The position numbers and the translations under genes were made by a program. From DAOTZU01 sp034433995 (GTDB lineage Bacteria; Chloroflexota; Anaerolineae; UBA1429), in the NCBI GenBank assembly GCA_034433995.1, contig DAOTZU010000069.1, positions 1-9,199 on the forward strand: DNA of 9,199 bases, read 5' to 3'. Shown here piece after piece: positions 1-5,996 of this stretch. The stretch's first letter is position 1. Every line of letters begins with the position of its first letter. The notes under the pieces are model-generated. The model was given only the letters and a program-made list of their open reading frames with translations, had not been told where the DNA came from and searched no databases.

Positions 1-356
1 ACCATTCGCCGGCCCGTGCGCAGGCGAACGTTGCGCAGAGGCCCCGGCGCCGCGCTATCCAGCACGATCACAGGCCGGTTGGCCAGGGTTTGCGGGAAGG
101 GGCTGTGGCGGTTCGTCGCCAAGAACGCTTCTGTGGTGTGCTCGAAGGTCATCAGGAGCAGCCGCAAGTAGGCGTCGCTCAAGACTTCCGTCTCGAATTG
201 GTCATAGAGGGGATCCGCATCGGCGAGGACGGCCAGTGTGTCCCCTTCCATGCGGGCCAAGATGTACTCCCGTTCGGTGCCGATGACCTGTGGCTGGCAG
301 CCACACAGAGCGATCAAGAGCAGCACAACCACCACGATGCGCCAGTGCCGCGCCAT
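1..356 (-). CDS. Putative lipoprotein of unknown function, 3' end outside the window
   Basis: I do not recognise the family. Reading from ATG at 356 down to the window edge gives 118 codons with no stop, so the C-terminus is missing. The N-terminus is a lipoprotein signal: a basic start (MARHWR), a hydrophobic stretch (about residues 7-17) and a lipobox LCGC with the acylated cysteine at residue 20. Export and anchoring to the outer face of the membrane are therefore likely. The rest (about residues 21-118) is mixed and soluble, with no motif I can name. GAGGTGA lies just upstream of the ATG and a good -10 box is further up, which fixes the start. The gene is divergent from the epimerase at 523. 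Lipoprotein: fairly sure. Function: unknown. Confidence 0.72.
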   Translation of the reverse strand, partial: MARHWRIVVVVLLLIALCGCQPQVIGTEREYILARMEGDTLAVLADADPLYDQFETEVLSDAYLRLLLMTFEHTTEAFLATNRHSPFPQTLANRPVIVLDSAAPGPLRNVRLRTGRRM

Positions 357-384
357 GCTCACCTCGCTAAAAAGTTGCCCATCC

Positions 385-413
385 ATTGTACCATAGGCCG
401 CCGCGCAGACCAA
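385..413 (-). promoter_or_regulatory. Probable sigma70-type promoter of the leftward lipoprotein gene
   Basis: On the minus strand a TACAAT -10 box (390-385) lies 17 bases from a weak -35, TTGGTC (413-408, 3 of 6 matches to TTGACA). The predicted start of transcription is near 378, which gives a leader of about 20 bases before the ATG at 356. The -35 box ends two bases from the palindrome at 416-449. Confidence 0.55.
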
Positions 414-415
414 TT

Positions 416-449
416 AGACCCGACAGGTCGCGGAAAGCCTGTCGGGTCT
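416..449. repeat. Perfect 12-bp inverted repeat between divergent promoters (palindrome copy 1)
   Basis: AGACCCGACAGG (416-427) is mirrored perfectly by CCTGTCGGGTCT (438-449) around a 10-base loop. It shares arm sequence with the palindrome at 7998-8030: the kinase-side arm there reads AGACCTGACAGG, which differs at one position. That change (T to C) is matched by A to G in the opposite arm here, so pairing is kept. No T-tract follows on either strand, so a simple intrinsic terminator is unlikely. It lies upstream of both divergent promoters. It could be a REP-like repeat, an operator or an insulating hairpin. Confidence 0.85.
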
Positions 450-461
450 GGAGGTTCTACT

Positions 462-490
462 TTGACCGCTGCCCTCCTTTGGGTTACAAT
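462..490 (+). promoter_or_regulatory. Strong sigma70-type promoter of the epimerase gene
   Basis: TTGACC (462-467) and TACAAT (485-490) are separated by exactly 17 bases, each matching five of six consensus positions. Transcription is predicted to start near 497, leaving a leader of about 26 bases before the ATG at 523. It probably also drives the lipoprotein gene at 1561. Confidence 0.72.
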
Positions 491-522
491 CTCGGTCATC
501 GCGGCTAGCAAAGGACAAGCCC

Positions 523-1545
523 ATGCGCGCTCTCATCACCGGCGGATGCGGTTTCATCGGCAGCCACTTGGCCGAGGCGCTTTTGGCCGAGGGAGATGCC
601 GTCACCGTGGTGGATAATCTCTCCACGGGCCAATTTGAGAACATTGCCCACTTGGTGGGCCGGCCGGGGTTCCAATTCGTCATCGAAGATATCGCCAACG
701 AGACGGTGATGGATCGCCTGGTCAGCGAGTGCGACCTGATCTATCACCTGGCGGCCGCCGTGGGGGTGGAGCTGATCGTCCGAGAGCCGGTGCGGGTCAT
801 CGAGACCAACATCAAAGGCTGCGAGGCGGTGCTGCGCATCGGCGCCCGCTATCGCAAAAAGGTGCTCTTGGCCTCCACCTCCGAGATCTATGGCAAAAGC
901 GAGGACGTCCCCTTCCGCGAGGATTCGGATAGCGTCCTCGGCCCCACGGTGCGCAGCCGCTGGAGCTATGCCTGTTCCAAGGCCATGGACGAGTTTCTGG
1001 CCCTGGCCTACGCCAAGCAAAAGGCCCTGCCGGTGGTGATCATGCGCCTGTTCAACACCGTGGGCCCGCGGCAGACGGGGCGTTATGGCATGGTGGTGCC
1101 CCGGTTCGTCCAACAGGCCCTGCGCAACGAGCCCCTCACGGTCTATGGCGATGGGCAACAATCGCGCTGTTTTACCTATGTGGGCGATGTGGTGCGGGCC
1201 ATGATACTGTTGGCGCGGACGCCCGCCGCCCTGGGCCAGGTGTTCAACATCGGCAGCACCGAGGAGGTGACCATCGAGCACTTGGCCCGGCGCACCATCG
1301 CCCTGGCGGGCAGCCGTTCACCCATCGTCTATGTGCCCTACGACCAGGCCTATGAGGCGGGTTTTGAGGACATGCGTCGCCGGGTGCCGGATATCAGCAA
1401 AATCCAGCGGCTCATCGGGTGGTCGCCCCAGATCGACCTCGACGGTATCCTCAGCCGGGTCATCGCTTATTTTCGTAGCCGGGAGGCAAGCGGGGAAGGG
1501 ACGCCGATATCCGGTAGCGACCTCCCCGCTCCCCTGGATAGATGA
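523..1545 (+). CDS. NAD-dependent nucleotide-sugar epimerase/dehydratase (extended SDR family)
   Basis: This 340-residue cytoplasmic enzyme probably changes the sugar of a nucleotide-activated sugar, using bound NAD. The Rossmann motif TGGCGFIG starts at residue 6, with an acidic D31 at the end of beta-2 expected to hold the NAD ribose. The catalytic set is visible as STSEIYG (118-124) and YACSK (Y149, K153). RLFNTVGPRQ and LTVYGDGQQSRCFTYV are typical of the UDP-glucuronate decarboxylase and UDP-glucose 4-epimerase group. Length fits the family. AAGGA (511-515) sits 7 bases before the ATG, and a near-consensus promoter lies upstream. The next gene starts 15 bases after the stop, so the two are probably co-transcribed. 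Exact substrate cannot be told from sequence; surface polysaccharide precursor synthesis is the usual role of such enzymes. Confidence 0.93.
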   Translation: MRALITGGCGFIGSHLAEALLAEGDAVTVVDNLSTGQFENIAHLVGRPGFQFVIEDIANETVMDRLVSECDLIYHLAAAVGVELIVREPVRVIETNIKGCEAVLRIGARYRKKVLLASTSEIYGKSEDVPFREDSDSVLGPTVRSRWSYACSKAMDEFLALAYAKQKALPVVIMRLFNTVGPRQTGRYGMVVPRFVQQALRNEPLTVYGDGQQSRCFTYVGDVVRAMILLARTPAALGQVFNIGSTEEVTIEHLARRTIALAGSRSPIVYVPYDQAYEAGFEDMRRRVPDISKIQRLIGWSPQIDLDGILSRVIAYFRSREASGEGTPISGSDLPAPLDR

Positions 1546-1560
1546 TCTGTGGGAGATAGC

Positions 1561-2910
1561 ATGCCAAGTTTCCGTCCACGCCCCGGTTTTTGGGGGGTGA
1601 TGCTCGTTCTGCTGTGTTGTGTGGCCTGCGCCGAGGCAGGCGCGCGACCGCCCACCGCTACGCCCGATTATCCCGCTTTAGAGACGGCCGTGGCGGCCAA
1701 ATTGGGCGCTACCCTCACGGCCAAGGCCCCGCCCACGGCCACCCCCACCCAGACGCTCACCCCTCTACCGCCCACCGCCACGCCGCGTCCCAGCGCTACC
1801 GTTTCGCCCACGCCCTCGCTGGGAGATGGCTCGCTGTTGGCCTATGTGCGGGTGGGGCAGGATCAGGCCGCCAACATCGTGTTGAAAAACCTGGTCACCG
1901 GGGAGGAGGACATTCTAACCCACTTCCCAGAGCCGTTGAGCATCACCGGCCTCCGCTGGTCGCGGGATGGCCAGTGGCTCATCTTTGTCAGCGCCCATGA
2001 TTTCATCCATAGCCGCAACAACGAGCGCAATGTTTTCATCATGCGCCCGGATGGCACCGCGCTGCGCATGATCACCGGGGATTACGTGGACCCGAGCACC
2101 GTGGCCGGCCCGTTTGCCACCTTGAAAGGCCAGGTGTTGGAGGCCCAAGGGACCTGCCATGTCTGTGCCCAAGGGACGGCCAACCCCGTGCAGACGGATC
2201 CCCAGGGCCATTTCGAGCTGGCCGGCGTGCCTTTGGGGGCACGGTGGATCCGGGCCGTCTGCAGCCGAGACGGGGTCATCTATCAGGGCGATCGGGATCT
2301 GCCCGACCTGCGCCTCACCACCCAGCCCATCACCCTCACCGTCGAGGCCAAGGGGCAGGGCTGGATCCAAGCTGCCCCCTCTCCCAAGGGAGACCTCGTC
2401 GTGGGCACCTTCTACACGTGGACCCTCCGTGATGGGAAAAAAGAGTACACCATGCACGGATTATTGAGCGACCTGCAGGGCAAGCTCCGAGGGGAGCTTG
2501 AGCTGCCCCCCAAGACCAACCTGATCGGCCTGGATTGGTCGCCCGTGGCGGATGAGATCGTGGGCGGGCTTACCGGCGAAAAGCAAACCTGGCTGTGGCG
2601 CTGGAATGGCCAAGGAGCCTCCCTGGGGCCTTTGCTGGAGATGGCCAACCCGCAGAAGGAGATGCTCTCGGCGATGTACCCGGTCTGGTCGCCCGATGGA
2701 CGCTGGATCGCCTTTGGTCTGCGCCATTGGGATTGGTGGGAAGGGGATAGATATCGCACAGAGCTTGTGCTGGTCTCGGCCCAGGGAAAGGAGCTGCGGG
2801 CCCTGTGTCCACCACGTGGGGGATGGATGCCAACCATGCCACCTGGGCGGCGGATGGCGGCCGCGTGTTCTACCAGCTCTCCTCCGAGACCCCAGCGGAG
2901 GAATCTCTGA
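1561..2910 (+). CDS. Beta-propeller (PD40/TolB-like) lipoprotein, frame broken before its natural end
   Basis: The ATG at 1561 follows GGGAG by 5 bases and is preferred over an in-frame GTG at 1549. Residues 1-23 form a signal ending in CVAC, a plausible lipobox with C23. A Thr/Pro-rich linker (about 30-88, with repeated PTATP/TPT) then tethers the domain outside the cell. Propeller blades are visible as LRWSRDGQWLIF (131-142), LDWSPVADEI (324-333) and VWSPDGRWIAF (375-385). Between blades, about residues 187-235, is an insert resembling a carboxypeptidase-regulatory-like beta-sandwich (DPQGHFELAGVPLGA) that carries CHVC (199-202). From about residue 416 the frame gives an Arg/Pro-rich tail typical of a wrong frame; the real continuation is in the -1 frame (2805-3029). 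One missing base near 2805 explains this. It follows the epimerase by 15 bases. Binding partner or substrate is unknown. Confidence 0.8.
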   Translation: MPSFRPRPGFWGVMLVLLCCVACAEAGARPPTATPDYPALETAVAAKLGATLTAKAPPTATPTQTLTPLPPTATPRPSATVSPTPSLGDGSLLAYVRVGQDQAANIVLKNLVTGEEDILTHFPEPLSITGLRWSRDGQWLIFVSAHDFIHSRNNERNVFIMRPDGTALRMITGDYVDPSTVAGPFATLKGQVLEAQGTCHVCAQGTANPVQTDPQGHFELAGVPLGARWIRAVCSRDGVIYQGDRDLPDLRLTTQPITLTVEAKGQGWIQAAPSPKGDLVVGTFYTWTLRDGKKEYTMHGLLSDLQGKLRGELELPPKTNLIGLDWSPVADEIVGGLTGEKQTWLWRWNGQGASLGPLLEMANPQKEMLSAMYPVWSPDGRWIAFGLRHWDWWEGDRYRTELVLVSAQGKELRALCPPRGGWMPTMPPGRRMAAACSTSSPPRPQRRNL

Positions 2911-3029
2911 ACAGGGAAAACGGCGATATCTGGTCCATCGCCCTCACGCCGCAGGTTTCTCCGGAGCCCTGGTCCAAGGATGGGCTGAGCTTCCTGCCGG
3001 CCATACGCCCGGTGGTCGCCGCCCCATAA
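2805..3029 (+). pseudogene. Out-of-frame C-terminal part of the propeller lipoprotein
   Basis: This frame has no start of its own with a ribosome site, but it encodes a blade-like piece, ATWAADGGRVFYQLS, then an aromatic-rich end (NGDIWSIALTP) and a stop at 3027-3029. It continues the propeller pattern WSPDG..IAF of the gene at 1561. Adding one base, for example a G to make CTG GTG TCC at 2803, would join both parts into one protein of about 489 residues. 1561-3029 is 1469 bases, one short of a multiple of three, as expected. Sequencing error and real mutation cannot be separated here. Confidence 0.75.
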
Positions 3030-3030
3030 A

Positions 3031-3059
3031 ATGACGGCTCCCGCCAAAGATGGTATAAT
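3031..3059 (+). promoter_or_regulatory. Probable promoter of the zinc-ribbon membrane protein gene
   Basis: A consensus TATAAT (3054-3059) is preceded by TG one base before it (extended -10). ATGACG (3031-3036, 4 of 6 matches to TTGACA) lies 17 bases upstream. Transcription would start near 3066. The promoter begins directly after the stop of the preceding frame (3029). Confidence 0.65.
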
Positions 3060-3074
3060 CTGGTGATTTTTATG

Positions 3075-3079
3075 AGGAG
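3075..3079 (+). promoter_or_regulatory. Ribosome binding site deciding the start at 3089
   Basis: AGGAG ends at 3079. The in-frame ATG at 3080 touches it, which is too close for initiation, while the in-frame ATG at 3089 is 9 bases away. The later ATG is therefore preferred. Confidence 0.6.
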
Positions 3080-3088
3080 ATGCAGGGC

Positions 3089-3733
3089 ATGCCTGGAATA
3101 ACGTTACCGGAAAACCTGAACATGTACATCTCTGCCGCGCTGTTTGTGCTCGGCGCGTATCTTTTCGCCCTCTACGCCGGCCTGGTGGTTTGGACCTGGC
3201 GGGATATCCGCGCCCGCTCGCGGGATGTTTTGGCCCAGATCATGGCCACCTTGCTGGTCATGGTCTTTACCCTCCCCGGCCTGGTGGTCTATCTGTTATT
3301 GCGGCCCCACACCACCCTGGCCGAGGAGTATGAGCGCAGCCTGGCCGAGGAGGCCATGTTGCAAGACCTGGAGGAGCGCCATATCTGCCCCCAATGCCGT
3401 CGCCGCGTGGCCGCCGATTTCGTCTTTTGCCCCTATTGTCATCACCACTTGAAGACGCCCTGCGCGGGCTGCAGCCGTCTGTTGAACCCTGCCTGGGATC
3501 TGTGCCCCTATTGCGGGCTGGCCCGGGAGCCGGAGGGAACCAAGAAAGGACGCCGCTCCAAGAAGGTACAGCCCGCTCCGCAAGAGGCAGCGCCGCAGCC
3601 CGAGCCGGCGCCTGTGGTGCTCTGGGAGCAAGAGACCACGGAGCAGGCCCCGGCCGAGCCAGCGCCCGCGGAGGCCGTTGGCGCAGCCGTGGATGCGAGC
3701 TCCACCGAGGACGCGGATCAGAGCGAGAGTTGA
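3089..3733 (+). CDS. Two-helix membrane protein with a double zinc ribbon
   Basis: This protein has 214 residues and is of unknown function. Two hydrophobic helices (about 14-37 and 48-72) are followed by a short acidic helix. Four CxxC knuckles come next: C100/C103 (CPQC), C114/C117 (CPYC), C125/C128 (CAGC) and C139/C142 (CPYC). Together they make two zinc-ribbon modules, as in the double-zinc-ribbon family. The last 65 or so residues are Pro/Ala/Glu-rich and probably disordered. The linker RDIRARSRD between helices and the basic segment after the second ribbon suggest the ribbons face the cytoplasm. The gene has its own promoter. Its stop (3731-3733) overlaps the end of the opposing gene by 16 bases. 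Similar membrane zinc-ribbon proteins are common but mostly uncharacterised; a binding partner cannot be inferred. Confidence 0.85.
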   Translation: MPGITLPENLNMYISAALFVLGAYLFALYAGLVVWTWRDIRARSRDVLAQIMATLLVMVFTLPGLVVYLLLRPHTTLAEEYERSLAEEAMLQDLEERHICPQCRRRVAADFVFCPYCHHHLKTPCAGCSRLLNPAWDLCPYCGLAREPEGTKKGRRSKKVQPAPQEAAPQPEPAPVVLWEQETTEQAPAEPAPAEAVGAAVDASSTEDADQSES

Positions 3734-5406
3734 GGCCAGATGCCGAGGGCTTGCAGCCTCTCAGCGAGCGCTTCCACGTGTTCTTCGGCGATGAGGCACA
3801 GGGTGGGGGAAAGCCTTGCGCCTAAAAGCTCGCGCAGCTCCGGGCGCGCCAGCAGTTGATCCAGGGTCTTTTCGTCTGCCGTTTGTAGCAGCGTGGCCCG
3901 GCGCAGCGCCACCCGCCGGAACCACTCGCCCCAAGCCTGCAGGGTTTGCGCCGCGGAGGGGGGTACCCGGTCCCGGCTGATGCGCCGAAGGAAACCGAGG
4001 ATCTGCTCCAGTTTGATGCCGGCGGCCTGGCTGCGCCACACCGAGGCGGCGGTGAGCTGATACACCGCCTGGCTTGCCGTTGTCTCGCGCCACTCGGCCA
4101 GGCGCTCCAACTGATAGCGCTCATAGAGGGTGTTGGCCAAGGGGATGGTGATGGTTAGGTCCTCGTCGATCTGGGCCGGCTCCGCGGGAAAAGATTTCAG
4201 CGGGCGATCTTGGAGCAATGCCGTGCCCAGCGCCGTCAGGCGGAAGGCCGTGGGACGCTCATCCGCCTCATAGCCGATGGCTACCATCCCCAACCAGCGC
4301 AGGGGGCCGCTGAGCACATAGCGCGCCCAGGCTCCCTCCACCTGCTCCCAGGCTTCCAAGCCCCGCAGAAAAGCCCCCGTCTGCGCGTCGCGGATGTACC
4401 ACCCGGCGAAATCCCCCTCGGAGCGCAGAAAATCCGGCCGCCGGCGCCGCAAAAGCTGGAGCAGGGCTTCCACCGAGAGCCAGGTCTCGCCGGGGCAATG
4501 GGCCAACACCTCCAGAAAGGCCCGCCGCGCCGCCACCGGATCGTTCTTCCAGCCGATCTCTTCGCACCGCACCGAGGGCAAAAGGCGGAGTTCATCCCAG
4601 CCCTCGTCCTGCCGCCAGGCCAGAAAAAGGCCCTTGTGCCGTGGACCATCGGGCAGGCGCAGCCATTCCCGCGCCTTGGGGCTGGGTTGGAGGCTCCCGC
4701 GGACGTGTTGCACCAGCCCCAACCGCCACAAGAGCCGCCACAATAAAGACATCCGCGCCCCGCTGCCTTTGCCGGCCAGGCGCGGCCCCCAATCCAGCTC
4801 CATCAGGGCGGGCCAGGCCATCTTGGCCGGATCCCCTGGGCCGGCCAAGCGCACCTGCCCCTGGCGACAGCGGACCAGGATGAGACAGAGATCCTCGGCC
4901 AAGGCCGGGCCATCCTGGCGTGCCCGCTCCGGCGCGGGGACGGGCTGGAAATCCCAGGTCGGTGGCTCGGCCAACCATGCGGGCAGACGTTGGAGGAGTT
5001 GCGGCGGAAGAAAGAGGACTTCGCCATAATAATCACCTATGGTATCATAGGCGCGAAAGAGCAAACCTTTGTAGAGGAGCTCCTCCAGGGCGTTCTGCGG
5101 CTGCCGCCAAGGCTGTTCCCTGGCCAGCCGAGCAGGCCCCAGGCGGCGTACGCCCCCGTAGCGCAGGGCGAGGCGTTGGCCGGGCAAGGCGCCGCCGGCA
5201 CGCACCACGTCTTGCAGGGCCTCGCGGGCCTCTGGGGAAAGGGTGGCCAAGACACGCTCGATATTCTGCGGCTCCAGCATGGCCTCGGCCAGGGCCGCCA
5301 CCAGCGCTTGGCTCTCCTCGCCGGCCGGCGCGGCGCCCCATAAAGCGGTGAGGGCCTGCAAAAGCTCCGGAATATAGCCATCCAAGCAGCGGTAAAGGTC
5401 TTTCAT
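3718..5406 (-). CDS. XPB/Ssl2 N-terminal-like (helicase-associated, Helicase_C_3) protein
   Basis: This is a 562-residue soluble protein. Residues about 415-562 match the family pattern associated with the N-terminal region of XPB/Ssl2 helicases: LTITIPLANTLYERYQLERL, then YQLTAASVWRSQAAGI, a helical segment ILGFLRRISRDRVPP, QAWGEWFRRVALRRATLLQ, and a Leu-rich end. I see no Walker A or DEAD/DEAH motif anywhere, so it is not a helicase by itself. The N-terminal 400 residues are helical with winged-helix-like stretches, consistent with DNA or protein binding. A partner helicase or a transcription/repair role is inferred only from the family name. The ATG at 5406 is chosen because a promoter (5437-5465) lies between it and the alternative GTG at 5463. 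Its 3' end overlaps the zinc-ribbon gene tail to tail. Confidence 0.82.
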   Translation of the reverse strand: MKDLYRCLDGYIPELLQALTALWGAAPAGEESQALVAALAEAMLEPQNIERVLATLSPEAREALQDVVRAGGALPGQRLALRYGGVRRLGPARLAREQPWRQPQNALEELLYKGLLFRAYDTIGDYYGEVLFLPPQLLQRLPAWLAEPPTWDFQPVPAPERARQDGPALAEDLCLILVRCRQGQVRLAGPGDPAKMAWPALMELDWGPRLAGKGSGARMSLLWRLLWRLGLVQHVRGSLQPSPKAREWLRLPDGPRHKGLFLAWRQDEGWDELRLLPSVRCEEIGWKNDPVAARRAFLEVLAHCPGETWLSVEALLQLLRRRRPDFLRSEGDFAGWYIRDAQTGAFLRGLEAWEQVEGAWARYVLSGPLRWLGMVAIGYEADERPTAFRLTALGTALLQDRPLKSFPAEPAQIDEDLTITIPLANTLYERYQLERLAEWRETTASQAVYQLTAASVWRSQAAGIKLEQILGFLRRISRDRVPPSAAQTLQAWGEWFRRVALRRATLLQTADEKTLDQLLARPELRELLGARLSPTLCLIAEEHVEALAERLQALGIWPQLSL

Positions 5407-5436
5407 GGCCCCAGAAGTTCTGTGATGCTCGGCGCA

Positions 5437-5465
5437 AGTATAACGCGGCTCGCCACCACCCACAA
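5437..5465 (-). promoter_or_regulatory. Probable promoter of the XPB N-terminal-like gene
   Basis: Minus-strand TATACT (5442-5437) lies 17 bases from a weak -35, TTGTGG (5465-5460). Transcription would begin near 5430, about 24 bases before the ATG at 5406. A small palindrome, CAGAAGTTCTG (5412-5422), lies in the leader. Confidence 0.5.
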
Positions 5466-5528
5466 ATGGCCGGCGCTACCTTGGGGGGCGCTTCCACGTA
5501 AAGAAGTAACGGGGGAAAGGGGGAAAAT

Positions 5529-5897
5529 ATGTCCAGCAAAGGTTTCGATGCGCAACGTTTTGGGGCACTGCGGGATGCCATCCATCATGTACAGCTTGCC
5601 TGGCGGCTCTTGCGCGATGGCCGAGTGCCTCTGGGGTTCAAACTGATACCCTTCCTGGCCTTGGCCTACATCCTCTTGCCGTGGGATTTCTTGCCCGATC
5701 CCGTCTTGGGCTTGGGCCAGTTGGATGATCTGGCCCTCATCCTGTTGGGCATCGAGCTGTTCGTCAACCTTTGCCCCACGGAGCTGGTGCGCCAACACAG
5801 CCAGCGGCTGCGCCAGGAGGCCGGCGCGGCAACCCCGGCGACGGAGCAAGTGGTCGAATCCGCCTATCGCGTTTGGGATGCGGACGAGCGCCGCTGA
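5529..5897 (+). CDS. DUF1232 (YkvA-like) small membrane protein
   Basis: This protein has 122 residues. The core LIPFLALAYILLPWDFLPDPVLGLGQLDDLALILLG (residues 39-74, quoted in part as ILLPWDFLPDPV and GQLDDLALILLG) is the hallmark of the DUF1232 family: a hydrophobic helix, a Pro/Asp-rich turn with conserved D53, D57 and D66-D67, and a second helix to about residue 82. The family's biochemical role is not known to me. The N-terminus (FDAQRFGALRDAI) is amphipathic, and the last 40 residues are polar and probably cytoplasmic. A purine-rich AGGGGG tract ends 5 bases before the ATG. I see no convincing -10/-35 in the 122-base gap upstream. The amidohydrolase starts 99 bases downstream and has its own promoter, so co-regulation is possible but not shown. 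Confidence 0.88.
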   Translation: MSSKGFDAQRFGALRDAIHHVQLAWRLLRDGRVPLGFKLIPFLALAYILLPWDFLPDPVLGLGQLDDLALILLGIELFVNLCPTELVRQHSQRLRQEAGAATPATEQVVESAYRVWDADERR

Positions 5898-5902
5898 TAC
5901 AC

Positions 5903-5930
5903 TTGGCCCGGCGGCCAAAAACGCTATAAT
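5903..5930 (+). promoter_or_regulatory. Probable promoter of the amidohydrolase, with a palindrome over its -35 box
   Basis: TATAAT (5925-5930) is consensus, and TTGGCC (5903-5908) is 16 bases upstream with 4 of 6 matches to TTGACA. The same TTGGCC is the left arm of a perfect inverted repeat, TTGGCC-CGGC-GGCCAA (5903-5918), covering the -35 and half the spacer. That could be an operator, or a hairpin just after the DUF1232 stop. The run of A after it does not make a terminator on the plus strand. Confidence 0.6.
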
Positions 5931-5982
5931 CCCCTCAACAATGAGATTTTGCGGCGAGGAAGCTGCGCCCGTAATGAGCCGA

Positions 5983-5988
5983 AGGAGG
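5983..5988 (+). promoter_or_regulatory. Shine-Dalgarno site deciding the amidohydrolase start
   Basis: AGGAGG is a full Shine-Dalgarno match. The ATG at 5991 is only 2 bases away, while the in-frame ATG at 5997 is 8 bases away, so 5997 is preferred. An upstream in-frame TTG at 5949 lacks such a site. Confidence 0.75.
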
Positions 5989-5996
5989 GGATGACT

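Noticed and set aside
416..449. Intrinsic terminator
   Set aside because: No T-tract follows on either strand, and the element lies between divergent gene starts rather than at a gene end.
505..1281. 258-codon minus-strand open frame opposite the epimerase
   Set aside because: It shadows a clear SDR gene and has a His/Gly-rich product without recognisable motifs.
2795..2812. Programmed -1 frameshift in the propeller gene
   Set aside because: No slippery heptamer in the zero frame and no evident stimulatory hairpin; a simple one-base loss explains the data better.
5412..5422. CAGAAGTTCTG palindrome as an operator
   Set aside because: Only 5-bp arms and one copy; such short palindromes occur by chance, and no known binding site is matched well enough.
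5407..5463. Longer XPB-like protein starting at GTG 5463
   Set aside because: The extra 19 residues are not family-like, lack a ribosome site, and would place the start upstream of the likely promoter.
5949..5996. Amidohydrolase start at TTG 5949 or ATG 5991
   Set aside because: TTG lacks a ribosome site. ATG 5991 is only 2 bases from AGGAGG, while ATG 5997 has the proper spacing.
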